From positions 186,001-250,000 of the forward strand of contig NZ_REFV01000003.1 of NCBI RefSeq assembly GCF_003688895.1: a stretch of 64,000 bases of DNA, given 5' to 3'. The notes below the pieces were generated by a model that saw only the letters and a program-made list of their open reading frames with translations, did not search any database and was not told the DNA's origin. A program made the position numbers and the translations under genes. This DNA comes from Dokdonia sinensis. GTDB taxonomy: Bacteria; Bacteroidota; Bacteroidia; Flavobacteriales; Flavobacteriaceae. Shown one piece after another: positions 55,415 to 63,831 of this stretch. How positions within the stretch are numbered: the stretch's first letter is position 1; each line of letters starts with the position of its first letter.

Positions 55415-56722
55415 TTATATGCTACGAGTGGTATCAAATTGCTCAAAATAATCTGCAATGCGACGTAGGAAACTACCACCTAGGTAACCATCTACAATAC
55501 GATGGTCAAAACTGAGCGAGAGATACATCATCTGGCGTATCTCAATAGTATCACCTTCTGGACGCTCCATCACTTCGGCGCGCTTTTTAATAATTCCTGT
55601 TGCAAGTATGGCGGCCTCTGGCTGATTGATAATGGGAGTTCCCATAACGCTACCAAAGGTTCCTACGTTACTAATGGTAAACGTGCTTCCTTTTATATCG
55701 TCACCTCCTAACTTATTTTCTCTGGCCAGAGCCGAAAGGCGATTAACCTCGGCTGCTATTTCTACAAGGTTCTTCTGATCTGCATTTTTAACCACGGGAA
55801 CAATTAAATTTCCTGATGGTAATGCTGTCGCCATTCCAATATTGATATGTTCTTTGACAATTATATTCTTTCCGTCTACCGAGACGTTTATCATTGGGAA
55901 GTCTTTTACAGCTTTTGCAACCGCCTCGACAAAAAGCGGTGTAAATGTAAGTCGCTCTCCGTGCTTCTCTTGAAAGGCCACCTTATTTGCATTGCGCCAT
56001 TGTACCATTTCGGTCAAATCTGCCTCTACATAAGCGGTCACGTGCGGGCTGGTATGCTTGCTGTATACCATATGGTCTGCAATCATCTGGCGCATACGAT
56101 CCATCTCCACAATTTTACCCGTTCCTTTGTCTAAATTAAGTTTAGGGATTTTATATGCGTCTGGATCTGGAACTGCAACGGGTTGAGCAAACTGGAACGG
56201 TCTTCCCTCTTCCAAATAATGAGTAATATCACTCTTACGCAATCTACCATTATTTCCAGTTCCAGAAATACGTGCCAGTTCTTCATAAGAAATATGATGC
56301 TCACGAGCCATAGCATCCACCAGCGGACTGATAAAAACATTTTTATTTGGCATTGCAAATGCCTGTTTTGATTCCGTTAGTGATTGAGGCTGCTTTTTTG
56401 ACGATAACCTTTTAACTTGCTTGAGCCCAACTTTACTTTCTGCCAGAGTGTTACCTTTTTTACTGCTTTCTGTACCGCTCTCTTCGTAACGAGCAATTGC
56501 GACTCCTACACCAACAACGCTATTGGGTTCAAACAAATGTTCTGACATTACGCCAGCACTTGGAGCAGGGACTTCATTATCTACTTTATCTGTCGCTACC
56601 TCTACAAGAATATCACCTTCATCAAAAGATTCACCCTCAGCAACGAGCCAATTTAAGATAGTTCCTTCTGTAATAGACTCACCCATTTTGGGCATTAATA
56701 AATCTGTCATCTTCTTATTCAT
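55415..56722 (-). CDS. Dihydrolipoamide acyltransferase (E2) of a 2-oxoacid dehydrogenase complex
   Basis: 435 residues (another in-frame ATG, MTDLLMPKMGES, at 56710 is as plausible). Lipoyl domain at about 5-80 with the lipoylated Lys in EVATDKVDNE; E3/E1-binding domain around FISPLVDAMAREHHISYEELARISGTG; catalytic domain ending with DHRIVDG (His and Asp of the acyltransferase) and GGSFLRRIADYF. It transfers acyl groups to CoA. It is first in the E2-E1 operon and divergent from an Lrp-type regulator. No second lipoyl domain. Confidence 0.93.
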   Translation of the reverse strand: MNKKMTDLLMPKMGESITEGTILNWLVAEGESFDEGDILVEVATDKVDNEVPAPSAGVMSEHLFEPNSVVGVGVAIARYEESGTESSKKGNTLAESKVGLKQVKRLSSKKQPQSLTESKQAFAMPNKNVFISPLVDAMAREHHISYEELARISGTGNNGRLRKSDITHYLEEGRPFQFAQPVAVPDPDAYKIPKLNLDKGTGKIVEMDRMRQMIADHMVYSKHTSPHVTAYVEADLTEMVQWRNANKVAFQEKHGERLTFTPLFVEAVAKAVKDFPMINVSVDGKNIIVKEHINIGMATALPSGNLIVPVVKNADQKNLVEIAAEVNRLSALARENKLGGDDIKGSTFTISNVGTFGSVMGTPIINQPEAAILATGIIKKRAEVMERPEGDTIEIRQMMYLSLSFDHRIVDGYLGGSFLRRIADYFEQFDTTRSI

Positions 56723-56825
56723 AGCCTATATTTTAAACGCATCTGTTAAATATAAATGTAACAATATCACAATAAGAATAATTATAAAACACCATTATCT
56801 AATCTATATTCAGCATATCATTCTT

Positions 56826-56833
56826 TATTTTTG
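56826..56833 (+). promoter_or_regulatory. -7 box TATTTTTG of the Lrp-type regulator
   Basis: Exact TAnnTTTG, 66 nt upstream of the ATG; no clear -33 element. Confidence 0.35.
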
Positions 56834-56899
56834 ATATTAATTTACATTTTATTCTTTCAAGACTCTTAAGAATAGGCATATACAGTAAAACATTATTTT

Positions 56900-57373
56900 A
56901 TGAAGATTGATACCATCGACATTGAGATTTTAAAAATGCTCCAAGTAGATTCAAATCGCACCGTTAAAAGTATGTCCGAATTACTCGGTCTTTCTACAAC
57001 TCCCGTGTTTGAACGTATTAAAAAGTTAGAAAAAGAAGGACTGATAACAAATTATGTCGCTCGAATAAATCATAAAAAACTTGGACTCAAACAGACCGTC
57101 TTTATTGCAATTTCAATCCAAGGACATACCAGAAGTTATTTGCAGAAGTTTGTAGACAGTATTAATAGCTTTCCTGAAGTGGTGGAGTGTCATCGTGTAA
57201 GTGGCAACTTTGACTACCTTCTAAAACTAGTTGTTGAAGATATTGAAGCTTACGAGACTTTTATAATTTCAAAACTAACACTCCTTCCTTATTTGGGTAA
57301 TGTACAGAGCCATATTGTACTCTCCACGAGCAAAGAGACTAATGAAGTGGATATGTCCTTTCTAAACGGTTAG
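56900..57373 (+). CDS. Lrp/AsnC-family transcriptional regulator
   Basis: 157 residues. N-terminal helix-turn-helix (IDIEILKMLQVDSNRTVKSMSELLGLSTTPVFERIKKLEKEGLI) and a C-terminal RAM/AsnC effector domain (VECHRVSGNFDYLLKLVVEDIEAYETFI). These proteins sense amino acids. Divergent placement from the branched-chain-type E2-E1 operon suggests it regulates that pathway, as BkdR-type regulators do; this is inference. Confidence 0.93.
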   Translation: MKIDTIDIEILKMLQVDSNRTVKSMSELLGLSTTPVFERIKKLEKEGLITNYVARINHKKLGLKQTVFIAISIQGHTRSYLQKFVDSINSFPEVVECHRVSGNFDYLLKLVVEDIEAYETFIISKLTLLPYLGNVQSHIVLSTSKETNEVDMSFLNG

Positions 57374-57384
57374 ACGTTTAATTA

Positions 57385-57400
57385 TGCTTTCGCGAAAGCG
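57385..57400. repeat. Iterated palindrome (T for the first C) after the Lrp stop
   Basis: Core exact, 11 nt after the stop and before the hairpin at 57411-57440. Confidence 0.9.
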
Positions 57401-57410
57401 TAAAAAAGAA

Positions 57411-57440
57411 AAACCCCAACATCTTACGACATTGGAGTTT
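57411..57440 (-). terminator. Terminator of accC
   Basis: AAACyCCAA/TTGGrGTTT stem with a 12-base loop. The imperfect pair is T-G only on the minus strand, and the T-run is also on the minus strand. Confidence 0.7.
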
Positions 57441-57465
57441 CTAAAATATGATATGGATTTTTAAA

Positions 57466-58818
57466 CTATTCCTTTTCTTTTGGATTCATTTTAAAAGTAT
57501 CCATAAATGCTGTGGTATAGTTTCCAGCTATATAATCGGGCTCATCCATAAGTTGTCTGTGAAAAGGTATGGTTGTTTTAATACCTTCGATCACAAACTC
57601 GTCAAGAGCTCTTTTCATTTTACTTATAGCCTCCTCACGTGTTTGCGCTGTTGTAATCAACTTTGCAATCATAGAGTCATAATTAGGAGGTATCATATAC
57701 CCACTATACACATGTGTATCAATACGAACCCCGTGACCTCCTGGTGTATGTAAATTTGTAATACGCCCTGGTGAAGGTCTAAAGTCATTATAAGGATCTT
57801 CCGCATTTATACGACACTCAATAGAGTGAAGTTGTGGGTAATAATTCTTTCCAGATATTGTAACACCTGCTGCGACTAGAATTTGTTCTTGTATAAGATC
57901 GTGGTCTACCACTTGTTCTGTAATCGGGTGCTCTACTTGAATCCTTGTGTTCATCTCCATAAAATAGAAATTACGGTGCTTGTCTACAAGAAACTCGACG
58001 GTTCCCGCTCCTTCGTATTTTATATATTCAGCGGCTCGTACGGCTGCTTGCCCCATTTTTTCGCGCAATTCATCTGTCATAAATGGCGACGGGGTTTCTT
58101 CTGTCAGCTTCTGGTGGCGGCGTTGTACTGAGCAATCTCGCTCAGATAAATGACATGCCTTACCTTTACTATCTCCGACGATCTGAATCTCAATATGTCG
58201 TGGCTCCTCTATGAGTTTTTCCATATACATCCCGTCATTACCAAAGGCTGCCTTAGATTCCTGTCTTGCAGATTCCCAAGCTTTGTGTAAGTTTTCTTCT
58301 TTCCAAACGGCACGCATTCCTTTACCACCACCTCCGGCAGTAGCCTTAAGCATTACTGGGTAACCTGTTTCTTTTGCCAGTTTCTGACACTCTTCAAAAT
58401 CCTTAATGATCCCGTCAGATCCTGGTACACAGGGCACACCTGCGGCTTTCATCGTGGCTTTTGCGGTCGCCTTATCTCCCATCTTGTTTATCATATCTGG
58501 AGAAGCACCGATAAACTTTATATCGTGCTCTTCGCAAATTTTAGAAAATTTTGCGTTTTCAGATAAAAAACCATATCCCGGGTGAATGGCATCTGCATTT
58601 GTAATTTCGGCAGCGGCGATAATATTTGCCATTTTGAGATAGGACTCACTACTCGGAGCTGGGCCTATACAAACGGCTTCGTCTGCAAATTTTACGTGGA
58701 GGCTCTCACGGTCTGCGGTAGAGTATACAGCAACTGTCTTTATGCCCATTTCTTTACACGTACGGATGACGCGCAAGGCAATTTCTCCTCTATTTGCTAT
58801 AAGTATCTTCTTAAACAT
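57466..58818 (-). CDS. accC: Acetyl-CoA carboxylase biotin carboxylase subunit
   Basis: 450 residues. ATP-grasp enzyme that carboxylates biotin on AccB. N-terminus [25 protein letters not shown]; the ATP-grasp glycine loop [28 protein letters not shown] and the C-terminal biotin-carboxylase domain. It is the last gene of the DUF177-rpmF-fabH-accB-accC run and lies 99 nt after accB, with a variant palindrome in that gap. Confidence 0.97.
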   Translation of the reverse strand: MFKKILIANRGEIALRVIRTCKEMGIKTVAVYSTADRESLHVKFADEAVCIGPAPSSESYLKMANIIAAAEITNADAIHPGYGFLSENAKFSKICEEHDIKFIGASPDMINKMGDKATAKATMKAAGVPCVPGSDGIIKDFEECQKLAKETGYPVMLKATAGGGGKGMRAVWKEENLHKAWESARQESKAAFGNDGMYMEKLIEEPRHIEIQIVGDSKGKACHLSERDCSVQRRHQKLTEETPSPFMTDELREKMGQAAVRAAEYIKYEGAGTVEFLVDKHRNFYFMEMNTRIQVEHPITEQVVDHDLIQEQILVAAGVTISGKNYYPQLHSIECRINAEDPYNDFRPSPGRITNLHTPGGHGVRIDTHVYSGYMIPPNYDSMIAKLITTAQTREEAISKMKRALDEFVIEGIKTTIPFHRQLMDEPDYIAGNYTTAFMDTFKMNPKEKE

Positions 58819-58854
58819 AGGTAGTCATTTTAAGGTAGCGGGTTGTAGGGATTA

Positions 58855-58870
58855 CGCTTTTGCAAAAGCG
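58855..58870. repeat. Variant iterated palindrome CGCTTTTGCAAAAGCG
   Basis: Perfect palindrome with the same two symmetric transitions as the copy at 5491-5504; 47 nt after the accB stop. Confidence 0.75.
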
Positions 58871-58917
58871 TACCTAAAACCTATACTACTATTTATAGAA
58901 CCTGTTAAAGGATTATA

Positions 58918-59406
58918 TTATGATGGGTCAACCAAGAATAATGGCTGATCAAACTCTACAGGAGAAGAATCATCTACAAGAACTTTTACAATTGTTCCTG
59001 AAACCTCGCTTTCTATCTCATTAAAGAGCTTCATTGCTTCTATCACACAAAGCACATCACCTTCTGAAATACTCTTTCCTACCTCAACAAATGTAGGCTT
59101 ATCTGGTGCAGGCTTGCGATAGAAAGTACCGATGATCGGCGACTTGATTGTGATGTATTTTGCATTCTCATCTTCTGCAGGAGAAGCGGGTGCTGCGGGT
59201 GCTGCTGGAGCCGCTGGGGCTGCTGGAGCTGCTGCCTGCACAGGTTGCTGCATTGCTGGCATTTGCTGCAAGATGGTAGTACCACCCTTTTCTTCATCTG
59301 CTCCTGTTTTAATTGTGATTTTTACGTCATCCATTTCAAGCTTTACTTCGCTTGCTCCAGACTTTGCTACAAATCTAATCAGGTTTTGAATTTCTTTTAA
59401 ATCCAT
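58918..59406 (-). CDS. accB: Acetyl-CoA carboxylase biotin carboxyl carrier protein
   Basis: 162 residues. N-terminal domain, then an Ala/Pro linker of AAP repeats (about 58-76), then the biotinyl domain with the biotin-lysine site EAMKLFNE (Lys126). It carries the carboxyl group between AccC and the carboxyltransferase. The linker repeats are typical of BCCPs and not an expansion oddity. It lies 29 nt after fabH. Confidence 0.97.
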   Translation of the reverse strand: MDLKEIQNLIRFVAKSGASEVKLEMDDVKITIKTGADEEKGGTTILQQMPAMQQPVQAAAPAAPAAPAAPAAPASPAEDENAKYITIKSPIIGTFYRKPAPDKPTFVEVGKSISEGDVLCVIEAMKLFNEIESEVSGTIVKVLVDDSSPVEFDQPLFLVDPS

Positions 59407-59435
59407 AAGTGTTTGAATTATTCAGTTAAGGTTAA

Positions 59436-60431
59436 TTAGGAGTTATAGGCCCATTTTAGGAGGATGGAACCCCACGTGAATCCGCCACCAAATGCGGCAA
59501 AAACAATGTTATCTCCTTTTTTAAGTTGGTTTTCATAATCGCTCATCAACAATGGTAATGTTGCAGATGTCGTATTGCCATAGCGCTGTATGTTCATAAG
59601 TACTTTTTCTTCCTCAAGTCCCATACGTCTTGCTGTGGCGTCTATTATTCTCTTATTTGCCTGATGTGCAATAAGATAGCTTATATCATCATGAGACAAG
59701 TCATTGCGCATCATTATTTTCTCGCTTACATCTGCCATATTTGACACGGCAAACTTAAATACGGTTTTCCCATCTTGATATACATAATGCTGCTTATTTG
59801 CAACTGTCTCTGCGGATGGAGGCAATATAGAACCTCCAGCATCTATTTTTAGGAACTCACGACCTATACCGTCAGACCGCAAATATTCATCTTGCACGCC
59901 CAATCCTTCCTCGTTGGGTTCAAAAAGGACTGCACCGCCACCATCCCCAAAGATGATGCACGTAGTTCTGTCTGTATAATCTATGATGGAAGACATTTTA
60001 TCTGCCCCTATAAGAAGTACTTTTTTGTAGCGCCCTGACTCTATATACTTTGCTGCAGTAGACATTCCATATAAGAAGCTAGAACAAGCGGCTACAAGGT
60101 CATAAGCAAATGCGTTTGTTGCCCCTATCTGCGTTGCTGTATATACTGCAGTAGATGCCACGGGCATATCTGGTGTAGCCGTAGCCACAATTACCATGTC
60201 TATTTCTTTAGGGTCGAGATTACGTTTTTCTAGAAGGTCTTGTGCTGCCTTTACAGCCAGAAATGACGACCCTTTATCAGGATCTTTGAGAATGCGTCGT
60301 TCCTTTATTCCGGTTCTAGTGGTAATCCACTCGTCGTTCGTGTCGACCATTGTTGCCAGAATCTGGTTGGTCAAGACGTATTCTGGAACATATGCCCCTA
60401 CAGCTGTAATTGCCGCTGAGATTTTATTCAT
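59436..60431 (-). CDS. fabH: Beta-ketoacyl-ACP synthase III
   Basis: 331 residues. It condenses acetyl-CoA (or a branched primer) with malonyl-ACP to start fatty-acid synthesis. The catalytic Cys116 lies in VAACSSFLYGM, the His in AHQANKRII, and the Asn in NIQRYGNTTSATLP. It is separated from rpmF upstream by a strong terminator, so it must have its own promoter or depend on readthrough. Confidence 0.96.
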   Translation of the reverse strand: MNKISAAITAVGAYVPEYVLTNQILATMVDTNDEWITTRTGIKERRILKDPDKGSSFLAVKAAQDLLEKRNLDPKEIDMVIVATATPDMPVASTAVYTATQIGATNAFAYDLVAACSSFLYGMSTAAKYIESGRYKKVLLIGADKMSSIIDYTDRTTCIIFGDGGGAVLFEPNEEGLGVQDEYLRSDGIGREFLKIDAGGSILPPSAETVANKQHYVYQDGKTVFKFAVSNMADVSEKIMMRNDLSHDDISYLIAHQANKRIIDATARRMGLEEEKVLMNIQRYGNTTSATLPLLMSDYENQLKKGDNIVFAAFGGGFTWGSILLKWAYNS

Positions 60432-60555
60432 TAGTTTCAGTTAGGTTTCTAACTTTTATGCCTCAAAACAGCACAAAAAGTTACGAAAAGTAATAAAAAT
60501 TGAGCAAAACACGCCCAGAATTAACTTTTTTTGCGCCAACTGTTCATAAAAAAAA

Positions 60556-60574
60556 ACGCTCACAGCGTGAGCGT
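60556..60574 (-). terminator. Intrinsic terminator between rpmF and fabH
   Basis: Perfect ACGCTCAC/GTGAGCGT stem with a three-base loop followed by a long T-run on the minus strand. Confidence 0.88.
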
Positions 60575-60600
60575 CTTTTATTTATGTTGTGACTTATGAC

Positions 60601-60801
60601 CTAAGCCTCTGCTTCTGCCTCTGTTTTATCAATTACCACCTGCCCTCTATAGTACAATTTACCTTCGTGCCAATGAGCTCTGTGATAAAGGTGAGACTCA
60701 CCCGTGGTTGGATCTGTAGCAATTTGAGGTATAGCAGCCTTGTAATGTGTTCTTCTCTTATCTCTTCTTGTTTTCGAGATTTTTCTCTTAGGATGTGCCA
60801 T
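60601..60801 (-). CDS. rpmF: 50S ribosomal protein L32
   Basis: 66 residues. [21 protein letters not shown] is the conserved L32 start. No cysteines, so this is the zinc-free form of L32; the middle part HLYHRAHW lacks the CxxC pairs found in zinc-bearing homologues. It lies 9 nt after the DUF177 gene and is followed by a terminator. Confidence 0.96.
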   Translation of the reverse strand: MAHPKRKISKTRRDKRRTHYKAAIPQIATDPTTGESHLYHRAHWHEGKLYYRGQVVIDKTEAEAEA

Positions 60802-60810
60802 TATGTACTC

Positions 60811-61356
60811 TTATTTATCTGTTAATAGTTTTTTAAGTGAATCCCATCTAGGATCCGTCTCTGTTTTATCTATAGGTTCTTCTTCTTTCTGACTAGGAAT
60901 ACTCATTGCTTCTAGCTTGTCGAGTATTTCTGATTTTAAAGTCCCATCTGCAACACCTGGGTGCACTCGTTTATTAGGTAAAGAAAGCACAAGAAGTTCG
61001 TATATGTAATGACCCACATTTATTTCATACTCTCCGTAAGGAAGAATTAGAATATCTTCAAAATCATCATTGCGCTCTTGCCCAAACTTTACAACGAGCT
61101 CATAAGAAGCATCTATAGGCTCATCATAAGGCTCATTAGTCACATCACAGTCTAAATTTACAACACCAGTAGCTTTAAAATCAAGCTCCATAAGTGTAGA
61201 TTTCTTGACAAAAGTCAAGACAACGTTAACGTCGATGTCGTTAAAATCTTCATAGTCAAAATGTTCAAAGAACGCACGATCAATTTTATAATCAAACCGA
61301 TGCTCTCCCTCCTTTAAACCTACATACTGTATTGTAAATAGTTTCAAATCTTTCAT
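60811..61356 (-). CDS. DUF177 (YceD-like) protein
   Basis: 181 residues from the ATG at 61356. An upstream Met at 61389 was rejected: the TATCTTTG promoter box at 61379-61386 lies downstream of that Met, so the longer form would not be transcribed from this promoter. The protein shows the DUF177 pattern (YVGLKEGEHRFDYKIDRAFFEHF ... LDCDVTNEPYDEPIDASYELVVKF) next to rpmF, the classical gene pair; linked to 23S rRNA accumulation in other bacteria. Confidence 0.9.
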   Translation of the reverse strand: MKDLKLFTIQYVGLKEGEHRFDYKIDRAFFEHFDYEDFNDIDVNVVLTFVKKSTLMELDFKATGVVNLDCDVTNEPYDEPIDASYELVVKFGQERNDDFEDILILPYGEYEINVGHYIYELLVLSLPNKRVHPGVADGTLKSEILDKLEAMSIPSQKEEEPIDKTETDPRWDSLKKLLTDK

Positions 61357-61378
61357 CTCATCATCCGTTAGGAGCGTG

Positions 61379-61386
61379 CAAAGATA
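61379..61386 (-). promoter_or_regulatory. -7 box TATCTTTG of the DUF177-rpmF transcript
   Basis: Exact minus-strand TAnnTTTG. It predicts a start about 16 nt upstream of the DUF177 ATG and excludes the upstream Met. Confidence 0.6.
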
Positions 61387-61463
61387 CACAAAATTATATA
61401 TTACAAAACTTCTTAAGTATTTTATTTTAGCGCTCTCCTAAAGCCTAAGGCGCAATATTATCC

Positions 61464-62564
61464 TTAGCTGTTTTTGTCATATTTACGCCCACCTTCATTT
61501 CTAGAACGCCCTCTTCCTCCAGGTTTTCTAGGGGACACTTTTAGCACATTTTCTGTGAGCACATCATACTCGCTGCGGTGTTTGTAAATATTAACTGCTG
61601 TAAACACGGCTTCTCTAAAGGAACTATGGTCTGCATCACCTTTTCCTGCGATGTCATATCCCGTACCGTGATCTGGCGAGGTCCTTATTTTATTGAGCCC
61701 CGCAGTATAGTTTACACCTTTACCAAAAGCAAGTGTCTTAAAAGGTATTAATCCCTGATCGTGATATGCGGCTAACACAGCATCAAAATTCTTATAATTC
61801 CCAGAACCAAAGAAACTATCTGCCGCATAAGGGCCGTAAACAACTTTTCCCGTTGCCCGTATTTTTTCTAATGTTGGAATAAGCACTTTATCATCTTCAT
61901 CTCCTATCACCCCGTTGTCACCTACGTGTGGGTTTATACCAAGTAAAGCTATTTTAGGTTTACCTATACCAAAATCACGTTGCAATGTAACATAAAGGGT
62001 CTCTATTTTTTTTGTAATAAGCTCTGGAGTTATTTTTCCAGAAATCTCCTTAACGGCCACATGATCAGTAAGTAAGCCCACCTTGAGTGATTCCGAAACC
62101 ATAAGCATCATGGCATCACCCGTAAGTTCCTGTGCGAGATAATCTGTATGGCCAGGAAATTTAAATGCTTCGGTCTGGATATTTGCTTTATTTATAGGCG
62201 CAGTCACAAGAGCATCTATTTCTTCATTTTTTAAAGCATCAACCCCAGTTAAGAATGACTCTAACGCATATTTGCCAGCTTCAGCCGTTTCGACACCAGG
62301 TTCTACTGAGATATTTTCTTTCCATATATTGAGAACATTCACTTTTCCTTCTAGCGCTTTCGCGAAAGCGTCAATCCCATGCAAGCTTAGTTCCACATCA
62401 AGTTCTTTACGTATCTGGTTGAGCACTTTTACAGAACCTATAATCACCGGGGTGCAGAAATCTAACATCATAGCCTCTGCAAATGTTTTTAGTACAACTT
62501 CTGGCCCGATACCATTAAGATCACCTAAGGAAATCCCAACTTTTATTTTCTGCTCTTTCTTCAT
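61464..62564 (-). CDS. pdxA: 4-hydroxythreonine-4-phosphate dehydrogenase
   Basis: 366 residues from MKKEQKIKVGISLGDLNGIGPEV at 62564; the longer 385-residue form starts in the divergent ribE promoter region. NAD-dependent step of vitamin B6 synthesis. Metal-binding His motif FPGHTDYLAQ, then INPHVGDNG and YHDQGLIPFK. A palindrome copy is read as DAFAKALEG near the N-terminus. The C-terminal tail is Arg/Gly-rich (KPGGRGRSRNEGGRK), unlike most PdxA proteins. It lies upstream of the DUF177 gene on the same strand. Confidence 0.94.
   Translation of the reverse strand: MKKEQKIKVGISLGDLNGIGPEVVLKTFAEAMMLDFCTPVIIGSVKVLNQIRKELDVELSLHGIDAFAKALEGKVNVLNIWKENISVEPGVETAEAGKYALESFLTGVDALKNEEIDALVTAPINKANIQTEAFKFPGHTDYLAQELTGDAMMLMVSESLKVGLLTDHVAVKEISGKITPELITKKIETLYVTLQRDFGIGKPKIALLGINPHVGDNGVIGDEDDKVLIPTLEKIRATGKVVYGPYAADSFFGSGNYKNFDAVLAAYHDQGLIPFKTLAFGKGVNYTAGLNKIRTSPDHGTGYDIAGKGDADHSSFREAVFTAVNIYKHRSEYDVLTENVLKVSPRKPGGRGRSRNEGGRKYDKNS
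62355..62370. repeat. Iterated palindrome in pdxA (AFAKA frame)
   Basis: Exact 16-mer in the variable N-terminal third of PdxA. Confidence 0.92.
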
Positions 62565-62597
62565 TTTTGCTGTGTGAGGTTTCGTATTTTTACTAGA

Positions 62598-62605
62598 CAA
62601 AAGTA
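62598..62605 (-). promoter_or_regulatory. -7 box TACTTTTG of pdxA
   Basis: Exact minus-strand TAnnTTTG, 33 nt upstream of the preferred pdxA start; it lies in the 59-bp divergent spacer shared with ribE. Confidence 0.5.
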
Positions 62606-62623
62606 ACCAATTAAAAAGCATTT

Positions 62624-63211
62624 ATGTTTACGGGTATCATTGAAGATTTAGGCAAGGTCAAAGAGATTATTACAGAGGGAGAAAATATTCATTTAACCAT
62701 AAGTAGTGCCATTTCTCAGGAATTAAAAATAGATCAAAGCGTAGCCCATAATGGCGTGTGTCTCACCGTTGTTGCTTTAGAAAGTGACACATATACTGTC
62801 ACAGCCATACAAGAAACCTTGGACAAAACCAATTTAGGACATCTTAAAGTAGGTGATATTGTAAATTTAGAGCGCGCGATGATTCTAGGTGCGCGGCTTG
62901 ATGGACACATAGTTCAAGGCCACGTGGATCAGGTGGGCACCTGCATAGATATTATGGATGAAAATGGAAGTTGGAGATTTACATTTTCTTACGATGAGTC
63001 CCTAGGCAACGTAACTATCGAAAAAGGCTCCATAACTATAAATGGAGTAAGCCTTACTGTTGTAGACTCTAAACCAGGAATCTTAAGCGTTGCCATAATC
63101 CCATATACTTACGAGCACACAGGTTTCAATTCCTTTAAAAAAGGAACGATTGTAAATCTTGAATTTGATGTTATAGGAAAATATGTGAAGCGACTTACTT
63201 CTGGATATTAA
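62624..63211 (+). CDS. ribE: Riboflavin synthase alpha chain
   Basis: 195 residues. Two tandem lumazine-binding domains: MFTGIIEDLGKVKEI...HNGVCLTVV and, from about residue 90, GARLDGHIVQGHVDQVG...INGVSLTVV. It dismutates lumazine to riboflavin. Divergent from pdxA. The 3' end overlaps the convergent small membrane gene by 4 nt. Confidence 0.96.
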   Translation: MFTGIIEDLGKVKEIITEGENIHLTISSAISQELKIDQSVAHNGVCLTVVALESDTYTVTAIQETLDKTNLGHLKVGDIVNLERAMILGARLDGHIVQGHVDQVGTCIDIMDENGSWRFTFSYDESLGNVTIEKGSITINGVSLTVVDSKPGILSVAIIPYTYEHTGFNSFKKGTIVNLEFDVIGKYVKRLTSGY

Positions 63212-63423
63212 GCCACTTTGCGGTTTCTTTTATTCTTAAGCACAAAAAAGACACCGAGAGCCGACCCAACAACTAATAAAAATACTACCCCATTATCTAT
63301 AGGCATAGGCAACCCAGAAGGTGGAGTTCTTTGAGGTGGTGGTGGTACCTCCTGAGCAAAAAGCGTTAATTGCACAAATGCCAGCAGTACCGATAAGGCT
63401 ATTTTTTTTAGTAAGGGGCTCAT
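63208..63423 (-). CDS. Small proline-rich secreted/membrane protein, 71 residues
   Basis: Signal peptide (about 1-23, ending TLFAQ), a proline-rich mature start (EVPPPPQRTPPSGLPMP), then a C-terminal membrane span (NGVVFLLVVGSALGVFFVL) and a basic tail (KNKRNRKVA). Small PP-rich proteins of this layout occur in many Bacteroidetes; no function is known. It overlaps ribE by 4 nt in convergent orientation. Confidence 0.7.
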   Translation of the reverse strand: MSPLLKKIALSVLLAFVQLTLFAQEVPPPPQRTPPSGLPMPIDNGVVFLLVVGSALGVFFVLKNKRNRKVA

Positions 63424-63642
63424 AATGTATGTAAATGTAACACCATTGTATTACTTAAAGTAACGCCTAGGCAAACATTATATTATAATATCATTTGCTG
63501 TAATTCAACGGCAATTATACGCTTTTTACCGATAAAATCACAATTTAAGCTTCCTTTTCTAAGTTTGAACTATAAAATAAAAATCTAACTCATTCATTTG
63601 AAATGAATTATTTCTGGATATAAGACAATTCAATCTAAAAAA

Positions 63643-63686
63643 AATCCTACTACTGCAATACAAAATAATACTGCAGAAATAGGATT
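63643..63686 (-). terminator. Terminator of the CAU tRNA
   Basis: AATCCTA/TAGGATT and CTGCA/TGCAG stems separated by a small internal loop, then a run of Ts on the minus strand. Confidence 0.7.
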
Positions 63687-63701
63687 GTTAAGAACTTAAA
63701 G

Positions 63702-63775
63702 TGGTCCCACTTGGGCTCGAACCAAGGACCCTCTGATTATGAGTCAGATGCTCTAACCAGCTGAGCTATGGGACC
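63702..63775 (-). tRNA. tRNA with CAU anticodon: elongator Met or Ile2
   Basis: A complete cloverleaf: acceptor GGTCCCA/TGGGACC, D-arm AGCTCAGCTGGTTAGAGC, anticodon arm TCTGA-CTCATAA-TCAGA with CAT, T-loop GGTTCGAGCCC. CCA is not encoded. CAU could be elongator methionine or a lysidine-modified isoleucine tRNA; the sequence alone does not decide. It is clearly not an initiator, since position 1 pairs and the anticodon stem lacks the GGG/CCC run. Confidence 0.9.
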
Positions 63776-63831
63776 GAAAACGGGTGCAAATTTAATATAA
63801 TTCTATTATTAACCAAAGGATTTAAAAACTA

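Noticed and set aside
58918-59406. Expanded AAP repeats in accB as an anomaly
   Set aside because: Ala/Pro linkers are normal in BCCPs.
63594-63608. Short palindrome ATTCATTTGAAATGAAT
   Set aside because: Single occurrence without context; AT-rich DNA gives such pairs by chance.
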